10,463 nt of DNA from an uncultured Bacilli bacterium. Lineage in GTDB: Bacteria > Bacillota_I > Bacilli_A > RF39 > UBA660. Below the pieces are notes generated by a model. The model had not been told where the DNA came from. It did no database searches and saw nothing but the letters and a program-made list of their open reading frames with translations. Shown piece after piece: positions 6,706 to 10,463 of the stretch; position 1 is the stretch's first letter; the number at the start of each line of letters is the position of its first letter. The stretch spans positions 1 to 10,463 of the forward strand of contig CAKOHH010000020.1 in the NCBI GenBank assembly GCA_934085675.1, in the 5' to 3' direction. Position numbers and translations under genes: made by a program.

Positions 6706-6730
6706 TTAAAAAAACTAGATTACTCTAGTT
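6706..6730 (-). terminator. Intrinsic terminator of spo0A
   Basis: Read on the minus strand, AACTAGA (6730-6724), loop GTAA and TCTAGTT (6719-6713) form a perfect 7-bp stem followed by TTTTT. It begins at the spo0A TAA stop (6729-6731). With the plus-strand hairpin just before it, it forms back-to-back terminators between two convergent genes. Confidence 0.75.
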
Positions 6731-7505
6731 ATAAATAGATACCAAAAGGATTATGATTTAGGCGAAGACTATCGGATAAAGTAGCCATAAATTCTGAATT
6801 TGTTGGTTTAGCCCGGTCATAATCAATACTATGACCAAATATTTTATTCATAACATCATAGTCAGCACGATTCCAACTTACTTCTATAGCATGACGAATA
6901 GCTCTTTCTACCCTTGATGGCGTTGTATTATAACGACTCGCTATTTCAGGATAAACTTCTTTGGTGATTCCACCAATTAAAGAAGCTTGTTCATATAACA
7001 TAAGAATGCCCTCTCTTAAATATTGATAACCTTTAATTTGTGATGGAACACCTAAATCATGAAGTAACTCGGATACTTTTAATTGTAAGGCATGATTTGC
7101 TTTTTTGTTTTCATACAATTCATTAGAAACATCCACGACAACTTCTTTAATACGATCTTTTAAAGAACTCAATTCACAAGGTTTTAGCATTAAATAATCA
7201 ACATTGTATTTATTAATCATTTTAATCGTATATTCTTTACCATAACTTGATAAGACAATAACATGTTTATTAATTTTTAAATCTTTTAACTCACTTAAAA
7301 TAGCTAAGCCATCTTTACCTGGTAAAATAAGGTCCATTACAATCACATCAATTTCATTTTCATGACTTTTAATATATGGTATCACCTCTTTACCATTAAA
7401 AATAACATTTAAGATGTTGATTTCGGTGTTTTCTGCAAAATAATTTTGTACTTCTTTAGTAAATTCTTTACTATCATCTACTACTAAAGCATTAATTTTT
7501 TTCAT
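6729..7505 (-). CDS. spo0A: Spo0A, master response regulator of sporulation
   Basis: The 258-residue protein has a receiver domain (about 4-122) with acidic pocket D10/D11, phosphoacceptor D58 (VIVMDLILPGKDG), S86 and K108 (LMLKPCE). The Spo0A C-terminal DNA-binding domain (about 141-250) is highly characteristic: LLHDLGVPSQIKGYQYLREG, ITKEVYPEIASRYNTT, SRVERAIRHAIEVSW and AKPTNSEFMATLSD, including the recognition-helix region. The length is typical. In the family, phosphorylation by a phosphorelay allows dimer binding to 0A boxes (TGTCGAA) and switches sporulation and stationary-phase genes. ATG follows GAGGGAG by 7 bases. In B. subtilis and clostridia spo0A follows spoIVB; here its upstream neighbours are tpiA and pgk, and no spoIVB is in view. 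Its own upstream region carries 0A-like sites, suggesting autoregulation. Confidence 0.97.
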   Translation of the reverse strand: MKKINALVVDDSKEFTKEVQNYFAENTEINILNVIFNGKEVIPYIKSHENEIDVIVMDLILPGKDGLAILSELKDLKINKHVIVLSSYGKEYTIKMINKYNVDYLMLKPCELSSLKDRIKEVVVDVSNELYENKKANHALQLKVSELLHDLGVPSQIKGYQYLREGILMLYEQASLIGGITKEVYPEIASRYNTTPSRVERAIRHAIEVSWNRADYDVMNKIFGHSIDYDRAKPTNSEFMATLSDSLRLNHNPFGIYL

Positions 7506-7542
7506 TGTTTTCTCCCTCTTTATACACCACTACAACTAACAC

Positions 7543-7571
7543 GATATAATCGTATCAAAGATTTCGTCGAA
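7543..7571 (-). promoter_or_regulatory. Likely spo0A promoter with a 0A-like box over the -35
   Basis: On the minus strand TTCGAC (7571-7566) is followed after 17 bases by TATATC (7548-7543). The -35 is part of TTCGACG, one base off the reverse 0A box TTCGACA. An arrangement with 0A boxes at the -35 is the one by which Spo0A activates sigma-A promoters such as spoIIG. A palindrome ACGAT-ATA-ATCGT (7541-7553) covers the -10. The promoter is a moderate match and is inferred. Confidence 0.45.
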
Positions 7572-7587
7572 TTTAAAGAGAATGTAT

Positions 7588-7624
7588 TGTCTTGTTATGT
7601 CTACTTATGTCTAATCGTGTCGAA
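7588..7624 (+). promoter_or_regulatory. Helically phased array of TGTC elements ending in a perfect 0A box
   Basis: TGTC occurs at 7588, 7598, 7608 and 7618, exactly every 10 bases. The units read TGTCTTG, TGTCTAC, TGTCTAA and TGTCGAA; the last is a perfect 0A box and the third differs at one base. The two middle units are in the direct repeat TTATGTCTA (7595-7603 and 7605-7613). The array is 83-120 bases upstream of the spo0A start and runs into the last codons of tpiA. Tandem 0A boxes at 10-base spacing are the known binding form for Spo0A dimers. Confidence 0.5.
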
Positions 7625-8315
7625 TTTCTTTAATTTGACATAAATTTGATATTTTATGAGCAAAACTACCAATTAATAAACCATCAATATTATCATCTTC
7701 TAAGTAAGTTTTAATATTATTACTAGAAAGACCTCCTCCGTAATATAAAGGAAAAGTATAATGAAAATAATCAGTCATTTTTAAACGTAATTCTTTAAAA
7801 ATATTATTAAGTTCGTTAATAGGCAAAGCTTTTCCTTCACCAATTAAAAAAGAAGGTTCATATATCACGACAATTTTAGAATAGTATTTAGGAGAAACAT
7901 CTTTTAAAAACACTTGTAAATGCATAATTAAAACTTCACTTGTATATTGATAATAATATTCTTCTAAAGTACCTGTAATAATAAGATACACTTTTAAATT
8001 ATTTTCTAAACATTCTTTTATTTGGCTTTCTACTTCATCTGGTCTTGTTCTACTTTCAAAATGGTTAATTAGGACACCTTTGACATCTAAGCTTTTTAAG
8101 GCTTCAGCACTTGTACTACCTGTCACTTTATTTTTTTCTCTAGGACTTACATATTGACTAATTAAATCATAATGAGAACTATGCATTAAAGGAAGATAAC
8201 AGGTAGCAGGAGCAATACTTAAGTTAGATAAAGAATCTTTTTCTAATTCTTTTTTATACGCTATCATTTCTTGTAAAGAATGATTCATTTTTAAATTAAA
8301 TATCAAGGGTTTCAA
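7611..8315 (-). CDS. tpiA: Divergent triosephosphate isomerase
   Basis: TPI interconverts dihydroxyacetone phosphate and glyceraldehyde 3-phosphate. This 234-residue protein (family about 250) keeps the catalytic set: N7/K9 in FNLKMN, H85 and E87 in INHFESR, E153 in IYEPSFLIGEGK. It differs from the usual pattern at several flexible-loop and phosphate-binding positions: HSE to HFE, IGTGK to IGEGK, YGGS to YGGG, VGG to IGS, and the usual C(V/I)GETLEER is IITGTLEEY. It may be a working but divergent enzyme, or have altered substrate preference. The start is TTG at 8313-8315 with GAAGG about 8 bases upstream; the N-terminus then fits the family exactly. It overlaps the end of pgk by 20 bases, implying coupled translation. 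Confidence 0.85.
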   Translation of the reverse strand: MKPLIFNLKMNHSLQEMIAYKKELEKDSLSNLSIAPATCYLPLMHSSHYDLISQYVSPREKNKVTGSTSAEALKSLDVKGVLINHFESRTRPDEVESQIKECLENNLKVYLIITGTLEEYYYQYTSEVLIMHLQVFLKDVSPKYYSKIVVIYEPSFLIGEGKALPINELNNIFKELRLKMTDYFHYTFPLYYGGGLSSNNIKTYLEDDNIDGLLIGSFAHKISNLCQIKEIRHD

Positions 8316-9510
8316 TAATACTACCTTCTTCCTTTATAATATCTAAGGCAACTAAATGTCCTTTAGCAATATATTCTAAAGTAGCCCCACCTCCGGAAGA
8401 GACGTAAGTAAAGTAATTGCCATAACCTAATTTTTTAACACTGGAAGAAGCATCTCCTCCACCTATAATTACATTTTTTCTACTTTGAACTAAAATATTA
8501 AATAATTCTTTTGTACCATTAGCAAAGCGTTCATCTTCATAAAAACCAACCGTACCATTTAAAAAGATAGTTTGACTATTTCCAATAATACTTGCAAATC
8601 TTTCTAAAGTTTTATGGCCTATATCTAAAATAACCTCGTTGTCCACTACTTTATCGACCCTTTTATATTGAATATAATTTTTATCATAAGTACTACCTAC
8701 AATGACATCTAAAGGTAAAACAAATTTTTCCTTGTTATGAAGCATTAGTTGACCTATTTTATAAATTAAAGCGTAATTATCTGAGGCTAATGAATTACCA
8801 ACGCTAAAATTCAAGGCTTTTAAACAGGTATTAGCAATTCCTCCACCACATAAAATATGATCACATTTAGGAAGTAAAGCCTCAATCAAATCCATTTTAT
8901 CATCTATTTTAGCTCCACCCATGATAATGGTAAATGGATGCAATGGATTTAAAATATATTTATCTAAATTTTCTAATTCTTTTTGGACTAAAAAACCAAT
9001 CCCACTTGGTAAGTACTCGGCAATACCATAAGTGGAAGCATGACGTCTATGCATTGAGGCAAAAGCATCATTAATAAATACTTCACCTAGGCTTGCCCAA
9101 AACAAGGATAATTGAGCATCACAATTACTTTCCATTCTTCCTTGTAAATCCATAAATCTTGTATTTTCTAAAACAAGTATTTCTTTTCCCTGTAATAATT
9201 TAACTCTTTCGTAAATGCCTTCGCCAAAATTTTCACGTGAAAAATAAACTTCTTGATTTAAAAGAGTTTTTAAATGTAAAGCAACAGGCTCTAAAGTATA
9301 CTTTTTCTTATCATCATCTTCTTTTATTTTTCCTAAATGACTTAATATGACAATGCTACAATTTTGAGATAATAAGTATTTTATCGTTTCTAAAGACGCG
9401 ACTATTTTAGTATCATCTAATATTTGGCCATTATTAATAGGCACATTTAAATCAAGTCTTAAGATAACTCTTTTATTTTTTAAATTCATATTTTGGATTC
9501 GTTGTTTCAT
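8296..9510 (-). CDS. pgk: Phosphoglycerate kinase, divergent
   Basis: PGK makes ATP and 3-phosphoglycerate from 1,3-bisphosphoglycerate in glycolysis. The 404-residue length is normal and the domains are in order: PGK signature VILRLDLNVP (D20, N22), SHLGK (57-61), LENTRF (R118), NDAFASMHRRHAS, the hinge and nucleotide domain with MGGAKIDDKMDLIEALL (K201, K205), GGGIANTCLKA, NGTVGFYE and GGGDASSSVKKLG, then SSGGGATLEY. Two substrate-site arginines usual in the family appear as lysine: DDTKI (K35, usually DDTRI) and SHLGK (K61, usually SHLGR). NGTVGFYE replaces the usual NGPxGxFE. ATG follows AGAGGA by 7 bases. It leads a two-gene operon with tpiA; gap, gpm and eno are absent from view, unlike the common Firmicutes cluster. 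Confidence 0.95.
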   Translation of the reverse strand: MKQRIQNMNLKNKRVILRLDLNVPINNGQILDDTKIVASLETIKYLLSQNCSIVILSHLGKIKEDDDKKKYTLEPVALHLKTLLNQEVYFSRENFGEGIYERVKLLQGKEILVLENTRFMDLQGRMESNCDAQLSLFWASLGEVFINDAFASMHRRHASTYGIAEYLPSGIGFLVQKELENLDKYILNPLHPFTIIMGGAKIDDKMDLIEALLPKCDHILCGGGIANTCLKALNFSVGNSLASDNYALIYKIGQLMLHNKEKFVLPLDVIVGSTYDKNYIQYKRVDKVVDNEVILDIGHKTLERFASIIGNSQTIFLNGTVGFYEDERFANGTKELFNILVQSRKNVIIGGGDASSSVKKLGYGNYFTYVSSGGGATLEYIAKGHLVALDIIKEEGSIIETLDI

Positions 9511-9676
9511 AGTTTATCCTCTCTATTCTTAACACTAAAATTTTAACACAGCCAGACTAAAAAAACTACTATGAAAAACACATAAATCATATCAAGAAAT
9601 TTTAAACTTCAAAAATAATATGTAACTATCCAAAATTAAGCCTTAAAAGAGCTTATTTTTTATCTATTAAAATATT

Positions 9677-9693
9677 TGTCGAATTTTGACGAA
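9677..9693 (+). promoter_or_regulatory. Tandem Spo0A boxes, one helical turn apart
   Basis: TGTCGAA (9677-9683) and TGACGAA (9687-9693) both fit the consensus TGNCGAA, in the same direction and offset by exactly 10 bases. This is the standard architecture for a Spo0A dimer. They lie about 110 bases upstream of the nuclease-like gene and about 170 bases from the pgk start, so either could be the target. Confidence 0.6.
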
Positions 9694-9772
9694 CGATTTT
9701 TATCATAAAAAAAAGGAAATCAAAGATTTTTTTTGTATATATAAGTAGAAGGATAATTTAAGGCTAGCAAAG

Positions 9773-9795
9773 TTATCTTTCTTAGAAAAGGATAA
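9773..9795 (+). promoter_or_regulatory. Ribosome-site hairpin before the nuclease-like gene
   Basis: TTATCTTT (9773-9780) pairs with AAGGATAA (9788-9795), with one T-G pair and a 7-base loop. The Shine-Dalgarno AAGGA of the gene starting at 9801 is inside the stem, so folding would lower translation. Confidence 0.4.
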
Positions 9796-9800
9796 TAGAT

Positions 9801-10415
9801 ATGTTAACAGAATTAAAAGCAACAAAAAAATTTTACAGTTGTCGTTACGACAGAACATTTAAAGAAGTCTTTTTAAAAGAAGAAAATGAGGATTTATTAG
9901 TAACTTTACTAGAACTTACTTTAAGCCTTAAAGTTTACGAAATTCAAAGACTTAATGTAGAAACTTTACAAGGTAATATTAATACTCGTAAAAAGTATTG
10001 TGACTTACTTTTAAAAACAAGTGATGGTTACATTGGTATTGAGATTAACTCAGAACCAAAAGATTATCTTCATACCAGAAACTTAGCCTTTTTATGTAAT
10101 ATTTATAGTAGATATACTTTAAAAGGTGATTCCTACAGTGAAGATACTTTAATCATTCAATTAAATCTTACTTATGGTATGAATAAGAAAGATAAGAAAA
10201 TATGTCGGATTTATACTTTGAATGATGGTGAAAAAAACTTTGTTCGTAACTTTAAAATTGTGGAATGGAATATGGACAAAGTCTTAAATTATTGGTATGC
10301 TAAAGATGAAGTAAACATTGAGAAATTCAAGTATTTAATTATGCTTGATTTAGATGAAAAAGACTTAACAAAATTAGCTAGTGATGGAAAGACATCTGGT
10401 AATATGTCAAGATAA
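9801..10415 (+). CDS. PD-(D/E)XK nuclease family (Rpn/transposase-like) protein, probably truncated
   Basis: The N-terminal part matches PDDEXK_2 / Rpn-like proteins common in gut Firmicutes: RYDRTFKEVFLKEENEDLL, then the nuclease core with D68 in KYCDLLLKT and E81-x-N83 in GYIGIEINSE, NLAFLCNIYSRY, and later LTYGMNKKDK, VEWNMDKVLNYWY and KFKYLIMLDLDEKDL. The family cuts DNA; some members promote RecA-independent recombination. Members as I recall them run on to about 250-300 residues with a KYMEE-like helix. Here the product stops at residue 204 after an unlike tail (SDGKTSGNMSR), while another frame at 10388-10437 gives family-like words (KDI, YVK, IMEVFK) broken by stops. The 3' end is therefore probably decayed. 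The start has AAAAGGA 8 bases upstream. Upstream tandem 0A boxes suggest Spo0A control. Confidence 0.75.
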   Translation: MLTELKATKKFYSCRYDRTFKEVFLKEENEDLLVTLLELTLSLKVYEIQRLNVETLQGNINTRKKYCDLLLKTSDGYIGIEINSEPKDYLHTRNLAFLCNIYSRYTLKGDSYSEDTLIIQLNLTYGMNKKDKKICRIYTLNDGEKNFVRNFKIVEWNMDKVLNYWYAKDEVNIEKFKYLIMLDLDEKDLTKLASDGKTSGNMSR

Positions 10416-10463
10416 AAATTATGGAAGTTTTTAAATAATTTCTCCCTTACCAAACAAATTATT

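Larger units (their letters stand above)
9511..9800. other. 290-base divergent intergenic region
   Basis: This AT-rich stretch separates pgk (minus) from the nuclease-like gene (plus). It holds tandem 0A boxes (9677-9693), a TATATA element (9736-9741) that could be a -10 for the plus-strand gene, and a weak hairpin TAAGC (9637-9641) / GCTTA (9651-9655) followed by a T-run with no gene upstream of it on that strand. For pgk only a poor -10 (TTAAAAT on the minus strand near 9536) is seen. No small open frame with a ribosome site stood out. Confidence 0.5.

Noticed and set aside
9637..9662. Terminator of a small RNA in the intergenic region
   Set aside because: The stem has only 5 pairs with a 9-base loop, and no upstream promoter or conserved structure is visible; it is noted but not called.
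1..10463. CRISPR array, tRNA, rRNA or riboswitch
   Set aside because: No regularly spaced repeats with unique spacers, no cloverleaf and no recognisable riboswitch core were found on either strand by reading.

Overview
The window is low-GC DNA, and codon use, gene content and strong AAGGAGG-type ribosome binding sites all suggest a Gram-positive (Firmicutes/Bacilli-like) bacterium, plausibly one of the uncultured small-genome gut lineages near Erysipelotrichia or RF39. The standard stop code fits: one gene ends in TGA inside an ATGA overlap, and tryptophan is written TGG. A clear spo0A gene implies a sporulation-type phosphorelay ancestry. The assignment is inferred from protein families, not from a marker gene.

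Left end (1-968): the left part of an IS200/IS605-type element, with divergent tnpB (cut by the window edge) and tnpA (broken by a one-base frameshift) and a structured end hairpin. It has inserted into an HD-domain gene, cutting it exactly inside the HD metal motif.

969-4581 (minus strand): a tight three-gene operon for the cell surface. First comes a secreted SH3b/glucosaminidase/dockerin protein whose catalytic domain appears circularly permuted. Eleven bases later comes a membrane-anchored protein with a cohesin-like N-terminal domain and a cadherin-like beta-sandwich domain. Last is the disrupted HD gene, overlapping by ATGA. A cohesin/dockerin partnership between the first two is an attractive hypothesis.

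4582-6730: a divergent intergenic region with promoters in both directions and a perfect Spo0A box (TGTCGAA), then a LytR-CpsA-Psr (LCP) cell-wall ligase-type protein with three membrane helices, an extra extracytoplasmic domain and an Asp/Asn-rich tail. Convergent terminators separate it from spo0A.

6729-9510 (minus strand): spo0A, preceded by a promoter region with a 0A-like box over the -35 and a further array of TGTC elements repeated every 10 bp, ending in a perfect 0A box. Upstream lie pgk and a divergent tpiA, overlapping by 20 bases; both enzymes carry unusual substitutions at substrate-binding positions.

9511-10463: a 290-base divergent intergenic region with two tandem 0A boxes spaced one helical turn apart, then a PD-(D/E)XK (Rpn/transposase-like) nuclease gene with an apparently decayed C-terminus. 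The common thread of the non-IS part is a possible local Spo0A regulon: all three perfect TGTCGAA sites lie in or beside upstream regions of genes.
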